Shown: positions 51,703 to 61,528 of the stretch, piece after piece
Numbering within the stretch: position 1 is the first letter of the stretch
Layout of the letters: each line of letters opens with the position of its first letter
NCBI GenBank assembly: GCA_002694745.1
Contig: NZMY01000002.1
Location: 186,001 to 250,000, forward strand
Direction: 5' to 3'
Length of the DNA stretch: 64,000 bases
Origin: Croceicoccus sp.
GTDB taxonomy: Bacteria; Pseudomonadota; Alphaproteobacteria; Sphingomonadales; Sphingomonadaceae
The notes under the pieces: model-generated
Told to the model about the DNA's origin: nothing
The model's database searches: none
Seen by the model: the letters and a program-made list of their open reading frames with translations, nothing else
Translations under genes and position numbers: made by a program

Positions 51703-52674
51703 CTATTGGGCCAGCCGTGCCTCTATCGCGTCCCAGATCATCGCCGCCGTATCGGTGCCGTTGAAATTGTCGATCGCGACGATGCCGGTGGGGCTGGTGA
51801 CGTTGATCTCGGTCAGCCACTTGCCGCCGATGACGTCGATGCCCACGAAGACAAGGCCCAGTTTCTTCAGCTGAGGCCCCATCGCGTCGCAGATCTCCTG
51901 CTCGCGCTCGGTCAGCAAGGCGCTTTCGGCATAGCCGCCCTGCGCGAGGTTGGAGCGGAACTCGCCCTCGCCCGGCTTGCGGTTAATCGCGCCCGCGACG
52001 ACGCCGTCGATCAGGACGATGCGCTTGTCGCCCTCGCTCACCTCGGGAAGGAAGGGCTGGACCATAAAGGGTTCGGGCCAGGTATTGTTGAACATCTCGA
52101 CCAGAGCGGACAGATTGCCGCCGTCGGCTTCCACCTTGAACACCGCCTTGCCGCCATTGCCGTGCAGCGGCTTGATGACGACCGCGCCGTGTTCGGCGAT
52201 GAAGCCGCGCACTTCCTCTATCCGCCGGGTGATCAGCGTGGGCGGCATGAAGCGCGCGAAGTCGAGCACATAGACCTTTTCGGGCGCGTTGCGGACCGAG
52301 ACGGGATCGTTCACCACCAACGTCTCGCCCTTCAGCCGCTCAAGCAGCCATGTGCCGGTGAGGTAGCCGATGTCGAAGGGCGGGTCCTGCCGCATCAGCA
52401 CCACGTCGACATCGCTGCCAAGGTCGATGGTGCGATGTTCGCCCATGTCGAAATGGTCGCCCTTCACCTTGCGGACCGTGACCGGCGCGGCCCATGCGGT
52501 GACGCGGCCGCTGCCGCTGCCATCCGAACGCCAGCTGAGCGAGCGCACGTCGTAGTGGAATATTTCGTGCCCGCGATCCTGCGCCGAAAGCATCAGGGCA
52601 AAGCTGGAATCGCCCGCGATATTGATCGATTCCATCGGGTCCATCTGGACGGCGACACGCAAGGGGTTGGGCAC
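51703..52674 (-). CDS. gshB: Glutathione synthetase
   Basis: QMDPMESINIAGDSSFALMLSAQDRGHEIFHY, MRQDPPFDIGYLTGTWLLE, VIKPLHGNGGKAVFKV, LVFVGIDVIGGKWLTEINVTSPTG. Confidence 0.96.
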   Translation of the reverse strand: MPNPLRVAVQMDPMESINIAGDSSFALMLSAQDRGHEIFHYDVRSLSWRSDGSGSGRVTAWAAPVTVRKVKGDHFDMGEHRTIDLGSDVDVVLMRQDPPFDIGYLTGTWLLERLKGETLVVNDPVSVRNAPEKVYVLDFARFMPPTLITRRIEEVRGFIAEHGAVVIKPLHGNGGKAVFKVEADGGNLSALVEMFNNTWPEPFMVQPFLPEVSEGDKRIVLIDGVVAGAINRKPGEGEFRSNLAQGGYAESALLTEREQEICDAMGPQLKKLGLVFVGIDVIGGKWLTEINVTSPTGIVAIDNFNGTDTAAMIWDAIEARLAQ

Positions 52675-52697
52675 GGCGATTCCTTATTTGGCAGGCG

Positions 52698-53063
52698 TCA
52701 GAACTGGCCTGCGTTCTCCAGATGGCGCGGCGGATGGCCGGGCGCAAGCAGCAGCACGTCGATCCGCATGTCGTCCTCCGGACCCAGAAAGCGATGCGCC
52801 TCCGCCTCAGCCGCGGCGCAGACCCGTGCAAGGCGGCGCGCATCGATCGCGGTGTCGAGGCCTGCCGCCGTCTGCCGCCATTTCACTTCGACGAAGGCGA
52901 CGATCCGGCCTTTGCGGGCGACCAGATCGACCTCCCCCGCCGCATTGCGCAGCCTGCGCGCCAGAATGTCCCAGCCGGACGCGTGCAGGAACAGCGCCGC
53001 CTCATCCTCGCCCCGCCGGCCCTGTTTCTCGGCGCGGATGCGGCGGATGGCTTCGGGTTTCAC
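52698..53063 (-). CDS. UPF0102/YraN-family protein
   Basis: GWDILARRLRNAAGEVDLVARKGRIVAFVEVKWRQ. Confidence 0.9.
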   Translation of the reverse strand: MKPEAIRRIRAEKQGRRGEDEAALFLHASGWDILARRLRNAAGEVDLVARKGRIVAFVEVKWRQTAAGLDTAIDARRLARVCAAAEAEAHRFLGPEDDMRIDVLLLAPGHPPRHLENAGQF

Positions 53064-53899
53064 GATTTCAGTTCCAGCGCGCGGGCATAGAGCGCCTTGC
53101 GGTCCAGCCCGTGCGCCTTGGCCAGCCGTGAGGCCGCTTGGCTGGGCTTGTCTGTCTTCAGCGCCTCGACCAGCAGCGCGTCGGCGTCGATGTCGGTTGG
53201 CTGTTCCTCGCCCGGCGGGCCGATCATCAGCACGATTTCACCGCGCGGCGGGTGCGCGGTGTAATGCGTGACCAGTTCCGTGGCCGTGCCACTGCGGCAT
53301 TCCTCGTGCAGCTTGGTGATCTCGCGCCCCACGGCAAGGGTGCGTCCGGGCAATGCCTCTTCGATCGCCTGCAGCGCCGACACCAGCCGGGGCGCGGTTT
53401 CGTAGAAGACGAGCGTAGCGCGAACGCCGCCCAGTTCGGCCAGCACGTCGGCGCGTGCCTTGGCCTTTTGCGGCAGGAAACCGGCGAACAGAAAACGGTC
53501 GGTCGGCAGGCCCGCAATGGAAAGGCCTGCGACCACCGCGCTCGGTCCCGGTACGGCGACGACATTGATGCCCCGCTCGCGCGCCTCGTGAACAAGGCGA
53601 TAGCCAGGGTCCGAGATCAGCGGCGTTCCGGCATCCGACACCAGAGCCACCGCGGCATTGGCGGCAAGATCCAGCAATCCGCCGCGTGCCCGCTCATCCG
53701 CGTGATCGTCGTATCGGATCAGACGCTGCTTCAGGCCGAGATGCTGCATCAGCCTCCCCGTCACCCGCGTATCCTCGCACGCGACCGCTTCTGCGCCGCG
53801 CAATGTCGCGGCGGCGCGCACGGTGATGTCACCAAGATTGCCAATCGGCGTGGCTACAATATAGAGACCCGGTTCGAGGGATTCATCGCGTTGGTCCAT
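53060..53899 (-). CDS. rsmI: 16S rRNA (cytidine(1402)-2'-O)-methyltransferase
   Basis: LYIVATPIGNLGDITVRAAATLRGAEAVACEDTRVTGRLM, LVSDAGTPLISDPGYRLV, VVAVPGPSAVVAGLSIAGLPTDRFLFAGFLP. Confidence 0.95.
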   Translation of the reverse strand: MDQRDESLEPGLYIVATPIGNLGDITVRAAATLRGAEAVACEDTRVTGRLMQHLGLKQRLIRYDDHADERARGGLLDLAANAAVALVSDAGTPLISDPGYRLVHEARERGINVVAVPGPSAVVAGLSIAGLPTDRFLFAGFLPQKAKARADVLAELGGVRATLVFYETAPRLVSALQAIEEALPGRTLAVGREITKLHEECRSGTATELVTHYTAHPPRGEIVLMIGPPGEEQPTDIDADALLVEALKTDKPSQAASRLAKAHGLDRKALYARALELKS

Positions 53900-53938
53900 G
53901 GCCGCGCTGATGCACGCCATACTCTGGGAGATGCAAGC

Positions 53939-55159
53939 ATGAACACGCGGGTCGCACCCATTTCCGCGCCTATCGACGACCGCGCCGCCGCCGGTCACAG
54001 TGCCGCCCGCCGCCGCGCCATCCGGCTGGGCGTGCTCGGCTTTGGCGCTCTGGTCCTCGCGGGCTGTAAGGGGATCATCCCCGATGGCGGCACGCCGCCG
54101 CCTTCCGGTCCCGCGCCGGTCGAGGGGCCTAGTGCCGGCGAATTGCCCGATGTGGACGAAGCGCGCCACCGCGTCGCGCTGCTGGTGCCGATGTCGGGCG
54201 ACAACGCGGCCGTGGGGCAGAGCGTGTCCAATGCCGCGACCATGGCGCTGCTCGACACCAATACGTCGAACATCCGCATCACCAGCTATGACACGGCGCG
54301 CGGGGCCGCCGACGCCGCGCGGCGCGCGGTCGCGGACGGCAACCGGCTGATCCTGGGCCCGCTGCTGGGCGACAATGTCGATGCCGTGAAGGGCGTGGCA
54401 AAGCCCGCGCGTGTGCCGATCGTCAGCTTTTCGAACGACAGCGAGGTTGCGGGCGACGGCGTCTATGTAATGGGACAGGTGCCCGCGCAGTCGATCGAAC
54501 GGACGATGCGCTATGCGCAGCAGAACGGCATCACCCGCTTTGGCGCGCTGGTCCCCAGCGGCGAATATGGCAAGCGCGCGTCGGACGCGATGCTGGCGAC
54601 CGCGCGGCGGACCGGCACGCAAGTCGCCGCGATGGAGACCTATGACCGCGACAATGCCTCTCTGGCGGCGGCGGTGCGGCGGGTGCAGGAAAATGGGGAC
54701 TATCAGGCGATCCTGATTGCCGACGGGGCCCGGATTGCCGTGCGCGCAGGCCCGTTGATCCGCGACGCCGACAAGATGGCAAAGATCCTGGGCACCGAAT
54801 TGTGGAGCGGGGACGCGCAGATCGCGCAGGCGCCTTCGCTGCGCGGCGCATGGTTTTCCGCCGTGTCGGATGCGCGGTTCCAGCGCCTGTCGGATAGCTA
54901 CAAGAGCCGGTTCGGATCGGCGCCCTATCGCGTATCAGCGCTGGGCTATGACGCGGTGCTGCTGACGATCAGGATCGCGCGCGACTGGAATCCGGGCGAT
55001 CCCTTCCCCGTGTCGCAGCTTGACGATCCCAGCGGCTTCCTCGGCCTCGACGGCGCGTTCCGCTTTGACGACGGCGTCGTTCAGCGCGCGTTTGAGGTGC
55101 GTGAGGTCACGGTCAACGGGATGAAGGTTGTCTCGCCCGCGCCAACCAGCTTCGAATAA
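53939..55159 (+). CDS. Penicillin-binding protein activator (LpoA/YraM-like) lipoprotein
   Basis: Lipobox LVLAGC, VALLVPMSGDNAAVGQSVSNAATMAL; synteny with rsmI and yraN. Confidence 0.88.
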   Translation: MNTRVAPISAPIDDRAAAGHSAARRRAIRLGVLGFGALVLAGCKGIIPDGGTPPPSGPAPVEGPSAGELPDVDEARHRVALLVPMSGDNAAVGQSVSNAATMALLDTNTSNIRITSYDTARGAADAARRAVADGNRLILGPLLGDNVDAVKGVAKPARVPIVSFSNDSEVAGDGVYVMGQVPAQSIERTMRYAQQNGITRFGALVPSGEYGKRASDAMLATARRTGTQVAAMETYDRDNASLAAAVRRVQENGDYQAILIADGARIAVRAGPLIRDADKMAKILGTELWSGDAQIAQAPSLRGAWFSAVSDARFQRLSDSYKSRFGSAPYRVSALGYDAVLLTIRIARDWNPGDPFPVSQLDDPSGFLGLDGAFRFDDGVVQRAFEVREVTVNGMKVVSPAPTSFE

Positions 55160-55474
55160 GGCGCATCGGGGGCGGCGTTCGTCAGGGACGCCGCCTCGCG
55201 TTGAGGGTGGGGACAGGAGCGAGGCGGCGCCCCCTTACCGGCTTCCGAGCGGGGGACAGGGAAGCCTGAGGGACGAACCGCTGCGCGTTGCAATGGCCGC
55301 AATCGCGCTGGCCCTGTTCTTATGCCAGCACGTCGCTATTCGATAAAACGCAAAAAAGCTGCCACTCTTATCGACGCTGGCGATCAACCCGGATGGCAGA
55401 CCGGGTGATCGCGACTGCTCATAACTTTCGCGCAAAGCTTGATCGCAGCCCCGTGGGAGGCCTAGCCTTTCGTC

Positions 55475-57496
55475 ATGCCACAGGACAATTCAGAAGACCT
55501 TTTCGACGCCAAGGCGACCGCCGCCGCGAAAAGCTATGACAGCTCCTCGATCGAAGTGCTCGAAGGGCTGGAACCGGTGCGCCGCCGCCCCGGCATGTAT
55601 ATCGGCGGTACGGACGAGCGTGCGCTGCACCATCTGGCCGCCGAGGTTCTCGACAACTCGATGGACGAGGCGGTGGCGGGCCACGCCAACCGGATCGAGG
55701 TCACGCTGGAAAAGGGCGAACCGGGCACGGCGGGCCGCATCACCATATCCGACAACGGGCGCGGCATGCCCATCGACGAGCACTCCAAATATCCCGGCAA
55801 GTCGGCGCTGGAAGTGATCCTGACCACGCTGCATTCGGGCGGCAAGTTCTCGGGCAAGGCCTATGCCACCAGCGGCGGCCTGCACGGCGTGGGCGTGTCG
55901 GTGGTGAACGCGCTGTCGACGCTGACCCGCGTGGAAGTCGCGCGCGACAAGAAGCTGTATGCGCAGGAATTTTCCAAGGGCCATCCCAAGGGGCCGATCG
56001 AACATGTCGGCGCGGCCCCCAACCGGCGCGGTACGACGGTCACCTTTACGCCCGACACCGAGATCTTCGGCGCGCAGAAGTTCAAGCCCGCGCGGCTGTT
56101 CCGCCTCGCCCGGTCCAAGGCCTATCTGTTCGCGGGCGTCGAGATCCGCTGGAAATGCGACCCCGACGTGGCGAGCGAGGATGTCCCGGCCGAGGCGGTG
56201 TTCCAGTTCCCCGGCGGGCTGTCCGACCATCTGAAGGAACAGGTCGGCAGCCGCGAATGCGTGACGACCGAGTTCTTCTCGGGCTCGCAGGATTTTCCCG
56301 CGAACGAAGCGGGCGATCAGCAGGGCCGCGTCGAATGGGCGATCGCATGGCCGCTGTGGTCCGACGGGTCGTACAGCTGGTACTGCAACACCATTCCGAC
56401 GCCCGATGGCGGCACGCACGAACAGGGCCTGCGCGCGGCGCTGACCAAGGGGCTGCGCGGCTTTGCCGAGCTGGTGGGCCAGAAGAAGGCCAAGGACATC
56501 ACCCCCGACGACGTGGTCACGGGCAGCGAGGTGATGCTGTCGGTGTTCATCCGCGATCCGCAGTTCCAGTCGCAGACCAAGGACCGCCTGACCTCGCCCG
56601 AAGCGGCGCGGCTGGTCGAGAATGCGGTCCGCGACCATTTCGACCATTTCCTTGCCGACAACATGGACCGCGGCAAGGCGCTGCTGGGCGCGGTGATGGA
56701 GCGGATGGACGAGCGCCTGCGCAGGAAGCAGGAGCGCGAAATCAAGCGCAAGACCGCGACCAATGCCAAGAAGCTGCGCCTGCCCGGCAAGCTGACCGAT
56801 TGCAGCGGCGAAACCGGGGCGGAGACCGAGTTGTTCATCGTCGAGGGCGATTCGGCAGGCGGCAGCGCCAAGCAGGCGCGCGACCGCAAGACGCAGGCGA
56901 TCCTGCCGATCCGGGGCAAGATCCTGAACGTCGCCAGCGCCAGCGCCGACAAGATCCGCGGCAACCAGGAAATCGCCGACCTGACGCTGGCCATGGGCTG
57001 CGGCATCCGCAAGGACTGCAACCCCGACGATTTGCGCTATGACCGCATCATCATCATGACCGACGCCGATGTCGACGGCGCGCATATCGCGACCCTGCTG
57101 ATGACGTTTTTCTTCCAGGAAATGCCCGAGGTTGTTCGGCGCGGTCATCTGTTCCTGGCCCAGCCGCCGCTGTACCGGCTGACCGCCGGGAAGGAGAGCC
57201 GCTATGCCCGCGACGACGCGCATCGCAAGGAGCTGGAGGAAACCGTCTTCAAGGGCAGGAAGGTCGAGGTTTCGCGCTTCAAGGGACTGGGCGAGATGAA
57301 CCCGCAGCAGCTTCGCGAAACGACGATGAACCCCGAAAGCCGGGGCCTGATCCGCATCACCCTGCCCACCGAATACGAACAGCGCGCGGGCGTGTCGCGG
57401 CTGGTGGACGAGCTGATGGGCCGCAATCCGGAGCATCGGTTCAATTTCATCCAGAACCGTGCGGGTGAACTCGACCGCGACATGATCGACGCGTGA
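55475..57496 (+). CDS. parE: DNA topoisomerase IV subunit B
   Basis: EGLEPVRRRPGMYIGGTDERALHHLAAEVLDNSMDEAVAGHA, YATSGGLHGVGVSVVNALS, ELFIVEGDSAGGSAKQARDRKTQAILPIRGKILNV. Confidence 0.97.
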   Translation: MPQDNSEDLFDAKATAAAKSYDSSSIEVLEGLEPVRRRPGMYIGGTDERALHHLAAEVLDNSMDEAVAGHANRIEVTLEKGEPGTAGRITISDNGRGMPIDEHSKYPGKSALEVILTTLHSGGKFSGKAYATSGGLHGVGVSVVNALSTLTRVEVARDKKLYAQEFSKGHPKGPIEHVGAAPNRRGTTVTFTPDTEIFGAQKFKPARLFRLARSKAYLFAGVEIRWKCDPDVASEDVPAEAVFQFPGGLSDHLKEQVGSRECVTTEFFSGSQDFPANEAGDQQGRVEWAIAWPLWSDGSYSWYCNTIPTPDGGTHEQGLRAALTKGLRGFAELVGQKKAKDITPDDVVTGSEVMLSVFIRDPQFQSQTKDRLTSPEAARLVENAVRDHFDHFLADNMDRGKALLGAVMERMDERLRRKQEREIKRKTATNAKKLRLPGKLTDCSGETGAETELFIVEGDSAGGSAKQARDRKTQAILPIRGKILNVASASADKIRGNQEIADLTLAMGCGIRKDCNPDDLRYDRIIIMTDADVDGAHIATLLMTFFFQEMPEVVRRGHLFLAQPPLYRLTAGKESRYARDDAHRKELEETVFKGRKVEVSRFKGLGEMNPQQLRETTMNPESRGLIRITLPTEYEQRAGVSRLVDELMGRNPEHRFNFIQNRAGELDRDMIDA

Positions 57497-58194
57497 CGGG
57501 CGGCAAAAGCGCTCCAACTACCGAGAACATGCCCGATCCGCTGATCCGGCGGATCCACCTGATCATCGTGGGCGTGATGGAACTCGTCATGGCCGGCGAA
57601 CTCGCCGTGCTGGCGATGGAGCAGCGGTGGATGGGGATCTTCCTTGTCCTGATGCTGATGGCGGTCATCGGCGTCCCCGCCCTGTTTCCCGAAAAGCTGC
57701 CCGTGTTCATTCCGGCGGAAATCCAGGTCTTCGCCGTGCTGTTCATATTCGCCACGCTGTTCCTTGGCGAGGTGCGCGATTATTATGAGCGTTTCTGGTG
57801 GTGGGATCTGGTCCTGCACACCAGTTCGGGGGTTCTGCTGGGCCTGCTGGGTTTTCTGTTCGTCTATATGGTCAATGAAAACGAACTGGTCGACGTGACC
57901 ATGAAACCCAGCTTCGTCGCGCTGTTCGCGTTCTTTTTCGGCGTGGGGATCGGCGCGCTGTGGGAGATTGCCGAATTTGCGGCGGACCGGCTGCTGGGCA
58001 TGAACATGCAGAAACCGATGCTGGGCGATCCGTCAGGGCTGACCGACACAATGTGGGACCTGATCGTCGATACGCTGGGCTCTGCCATCATGGCGCTGGC
58101 CGGGTGGCGATACATGCTCCGCGCACGGCGCGACCGCACGGATTTCTGGCTGCGGCGCTTCGTTCGCCGCTATCCGCGCCTGTTCGGACGCTGA
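57493..58194 (+). CDS. Multi-TM membrane protein (DUF2238/YjdF-like)
   Basis: DLVLHTSSGVLLGLLGF, GALWEIAEFAADRLLGMNMQ...DTMWDLIVDTLGSAIMALAGW; GTG start overlaps the parE stop. Confidence 0.7.
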   Translation: MTGGKSAPTTENMPDPLIRRIHLIIVGVMELVMAGELAVLAMEQRWMGIFLVLMLMAVIGVPALFPEKLPVFIPAEIQVFAVLFIFATLFLGEVRDYYERFWWWDLVLHTSSGVLLGLLGFLFVYMVNENELVDVTMKPSFVALFAFFFGVGIGALWEIAEFAADRLLGMNMQKPMLGDPSGLTDTMWDLIVDTLGSAIMALAGWRYMLRARRDRTDFWLRRFVRRYPRLFGR

Positions 58195-58288
58195 GCCTTA
58201 TCGTCCCGGCGCTTGCCATGCTGCGATGCAATATCTAGCTTGGCCCGCAAAACCGTTCATGCAGTATATTGGCAGGCAGGATATTGGG

Positions 58289-59134
58289 ATGCAGCGCTTT
58301 ACAGGCACCGAAAACTATGTCGCAACGGACGATCTGAAGGTCGCCGTCAATGCCGCCGTGACGCTGCGCCGGCCGCTGTTGGTGAAGGGTGAGCCGGGGA
58401 CCGGCAAGACGGTGCTGGCAAATGAAATCGCCAAGGCCATCGACGCGCCGCTGATCGAATGGGGCGTGAAATCCACGACCAAGGCGCAGCAGGGCCTGTA
58501 CGAATATGACGCGGTCGCCCGTCTGCGCGACGGCCAGCTTGGCGACGAGCGCGTTCACGATATCTCGAACTACATCCGCAAGGGCAAGCTGTGGGAGGCG
58601 TTCACCTCGCCCGAACTGCCCGTGCTGCTGATCGACGAGATCGACAAGGCCGATATCGAGTTTCCGAACGACCTGCTGCAGGAACTCGACCGGATGAATT
58701 TCGACGTCTACGAAACCGGCGAGCGGATCGAGGCGAAGGAGCGGCCCATCGTGGTCATCACCTCGAACAACGAGAAGGATCTGCCTGACGCCTTCCTGCG
58801 CCGCTGCTTCTTCCACTACATCAAGTTCCCCGATCCCGAGACGATGACCGAGATCGTCGAGGTCCATTTCCCCGGCATCCAGCAGCGGCTGGTGTCCAAG
58901 GCGCTGGAGATGTTCTACGAGATCCGCGACGTGCCGGGTCTGAAGAAGAAGCCCAGCACCAGCGAACTGCTCGACTGGCTCAAGCTGTTGCTGGTGGAAG
59001 ACATGCCGCTGGAGACATTGCAGCAAAAGGATCCGACCAAGGCGATTCCGCCATTGCACGGTGCATTGCTGAAAAACGAGCAGGACGTGATGCTGTTCGA
59101 AAGGCTGGCTTTCATGGCGCGGCGGGAACGCTGA
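58289..59134 (+). CDS. MoxR-family AAA ATPase
   Basis: RRPLLVKGEPGTGKTVLANEIAKAI Walker A, PVLLIDEIDKADIEFPNDLLQELDRMNF, SNNEKDLPDAFLRRCFFHYIKFP. Confidence 0.95.
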   Translation: MQRFTGTENYVATDDLKVAVNAAVTLRRPLLVKGEPGTGKTVLANEIAKAIDAPLIEWGVKSTTKAQQGLYEYDAVARLRDGQLGDERVHDISNYIRKGKLWEAFTSPELPVLLIDEIDKADIEFPNDLLQELDRMNFDVYETGERIEAKERPIVVITSNNEKDLPDAFLRRCFFHYIKFPDPETMTEIVEVHFPGIQQRLVSKALEMFYEIRDVPGLKKKPSTSELLDWLKLLLVEDMPLETLQQKDPTKAIPPLHGALLKNEQDVMLFERLAFMARRER

Positions 59135-60742
59135 ATGTCGCAGAATGGGCCTGCGAAAAGCGGAACCGATCGGGTGAAGCACCGACTGCGATCAGCTATC
59201 TACGACCGCTTATCGTCCTATCTGGTATGGCGATACCGTCGCATGGGTATGCGCATTGGCAAGGACTGCAAGATATCCCGCTTCGCGAAGCTTGATCTGA
59301 CATACCCCAAGGGTATCTCGATTGGCGACAACACCGCCATTTCCTTTAGGTTCGCGGTTCTAACCCATGATTTTATCAATGGACGCCACCTTTCTACACG
59401 CATTGGCGATAACTGCTTCGTAGGCGCACATTCGATCATCATGCCTGGCGTCAGCATTGGCGATAACGCGATCGTATCGTCGGGGAGCGTGGTCTACACC
59501 GATGTTCCGCCTAGAACCGTCGTCGCCGGGAATCCGGCGCGCGTCGTCGAAACCGATATCGTCAACGGCCGCTGGTGCATCCGTGATCCGGTCTTTCTGG
59601 CTGAAGAGAACATCTCTTCATCCGCGTCCACTGCCAAGGAACTGGCCGCGATCCCAGCCAGTCCGCCCCCAAGGATGCGTATCGATCAGGATGACCACCT
59701 GTCGTTTCTTGCCGCACGCCTGCCAGACGGCGCTTCTTTCGACACCGACTTCGACGCTCTCGGCATCGACAGCTTTGGAATGATCGCTTTGCGGGCCGAA
59801 GTGGAGGAACGCCTAGGCGAACAAATCGCGGATTCGGACTGGACGAAAGTCGAGCGGCCGTCCGAGATACTCGCTATGCTCGAACGGAAAGCAGGGGCTG
59901 CTTCAAATTCGAGTTCGGGAAATTGGCCGCTTTTGCGAGAATGTCCGATCGGAATGCCGCAGATGGCGATGGGCGGCTTGTCGGAAAGCTGGTTCTTCAA
60001 GGAAATCGGCGATCTGCACTGGTCGGGTCTGACAAGTGCCCTTGGCGTTAACAGCCGTTCGATCACCGGTCAGGATGGAGGCCGATTATACGCGACCTTT
60101 ACGCGGATCGGGTATCGGGCAAGCACATGTCTTGCGAACGTCGAGGAAAATGATGTTCTTCAGCTTGAGGGAGGTCAGACAAGAGTTGGTGCCGGAATTT
60201 TCCTTGCCACTATCGCAGGTAAAGTCGGCTCAACGTCGATCGAGGCATCGCTCATGTCCAGCTTCTCTCAGTTCGGCAAACGCGGAGATGCCCGCACATT
60301 GCAGCGGGGCCAGCCTGACCTGCCTGCCGGATTTCCGATTCCGGCATTGTCCGAGACACCGGAATTCGTACAGGGTTACCGCGATTTGCGGGCGAGCGAA
60401 CCGCCGGACATTCTTTTCGAAACGGAATATCGGCTTGTTCCACAGCATGACATCAACGGTGTCGGCCTGCTTTATTTCGCCGCCTATCCGACAATTTGCG
60501 ACATCTGCCTTGCCCGATACCTGCCCGATGGCGAGATCTGGTCACCGATGGCAAGGGACATCAGCTATTTCGCAAACAGCGGTTCGGACCAGTCGATTAC
60601 CTACCGATTGCATGAGATCCAACGCGATGGCTCCTGCCTGAAAGTGCTTGGCTCGCTCGTTCGGTCGGACGGGAAGACCATGGCCCTGTGCAGTGCCGAA
60701 TATGAATGGCGCGAAACCATGCTAGGCGCCGTGGACGGATAG
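59135..60742 (+). CDS. Trimodular fusion: LbH (hexapeptide) acyltransferase - acyl carrier protein - LnmK-like domain
   Basis: Hexapeptide repeats with VLTHDF (acceptor His) and SIGDNAIVSSGSVVYTDVPPRTVVAGNPARVV; ACP motif FDALGIDSFGMIALRAEVEERLGEQI; C-terminal GLSESWFFKEIGDLHWSGLTSALGV... LYATFTRIGY typical of LnmK-like proteins. Confidence 0.75.
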   Translation: MSQNGPAKSGTDRVKHRLRSAIYDRLSSYLVWRYRRMGMRIGKDCKISRFAKLDLTYPKGISIGDNTAISFRFAVLTHDFINGRHLSTRIGDNCFVGAHSIIMPGVSIGDNAIVSSGSVVYTDVPPRTVVAGNPARVVETDIVNGRWCIRDPVFLAEENISSSASTAKELAAIPASPPPRMRIDQDDHLSFLAARLPDGASFDTDFDALGIDSFGMIALRAEVEERLGEQIADSDWTKVERPSEILAMLERKAGAASNSSSGNWPLLRECPIGMPQMAMGGLSESWFFKEIGDLHWSGLTSALGVNSRSITGQDGGRLYATFTRIGYRASTCLANVEENDVLQLEGGQTRVGAGIFLATIAGKVGSTSIEASLMSSFSQFGKRGDARTLQRGQPDLPAGFPIPALSETPEFVQGYRDLRASEPPDILFETEYRLVPQHDINGVGLLYFAAYPTICDICLARYLPDGEIWSPMARDISYFANSGSDQSITYRLHEIQRDGSCLKVLGSLVRSDGKTMALCSAEYEWRETMLGAVDG

Positions 60743-60747
60743 CTTCT

Positions 60748-61326
60748 TTATTGGTGATTTCTTGCGCCGGCACACACTCCAAGGCCCCCCTTCCCCAGCA
60801 TCTGCAGCACGCCGACCGCGCGGTTGAACGGGATTTCCAGTATCGTCACCCGCTCTACATCGACCCGCACCGAGGCGCCCGAGAACACGGTGGGAGAGCC
60901 GGGCAGGAAAAGCATGGCATGGGTATCGTCCCGCTCGATCTCGAACGCGATTTGGCTGTAATCGTCGAAACGGACCAGCACGGGCGTCATGCCCGGTTCG
61001 CCCTGCGCGCCGCGGGCCGCCGTGCCCAGTGCGACCTTGGCCACCGCATAGGTCGGAATCGCAGCCACCACGAAGCGGTCGAACCGGTCAAGGCGGCCGG
61101 ACAGCGACGTCATGCGGGCGGCAACGCCGGCAAGGATCAACAGCGCCAGAATGGCCATCACCGCGAGGATATTGGCGACCGCCATCTCCCCGATCGTCTC
61201 GTGCGGCAAAAAGCGCCGTGCAGGCCCAGTGACGCGCAGCGCGAATTCGAAAAGCTTGGCGAAAATGATGCCGAGCGCCGCCAGCGGCACGAGCAGAAAG
61301 AGGCCGGCGAGGAGAAGCTTTTTCAT
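60748..61326 (-). CDS. DUF502-family membrane protein
   Basis: RLDRFDRFVVAAIPTYAVAKVALG ... VLVRFDDYSQIAFEIERDD ... VFLPGSPTVFSG-type motif (LFLPGSPTVFSGASVRVDVERV). Confidence 0.75.
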   Translation of the reverse strand: MKKLLLAGLFLLVPLAALGIIFAKLFEFALRVTGPARRFLPHETIGEMAVANILAVMAILALLILAGVAARMTSLSGRLDRFDRFVVAAIPTYAVAKVALGTAARGAQGEPGMTPVLVRFDDYSQIAFEIERDDTHAMLFLPGSPTVFSGASVRVDVERVTILEIPFNRAVGVLQMLGKGGLGVCAGARNHQ

Positions 61327-61528
61327 CGAATGTTCCTTTCGGCCGCGCGGCGGCGCGTTTCAATCCGCGCCAAGTGTGCCACGGCGGCGGCGGCGGGCCA
61401 TCGGGCCTATTACCGATATGCCGAAGCGCCCTGCAGCCAACGCGCGCGGCACGGGCTTTCACAAGCGGGCCGGCTTTGCCTATGATGGCCGCCGACAGCC
61501 GTTCCCCAGCCTTGAGGCCGATCAAACG

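Noticed and set aside
53138-53938. N-terminal extension of the LpoA-like ORF over rsmI
   Set aside because: Lipoprotein signal and lipobox place the start at 53939; the extension is antisense to rsmI.
55490-57517. 675-aa antisense ORF opposite parE
   Set aside because: High-GC shadow ORF with low-complexity composition, entirely overlapping a strongly recognised parE.
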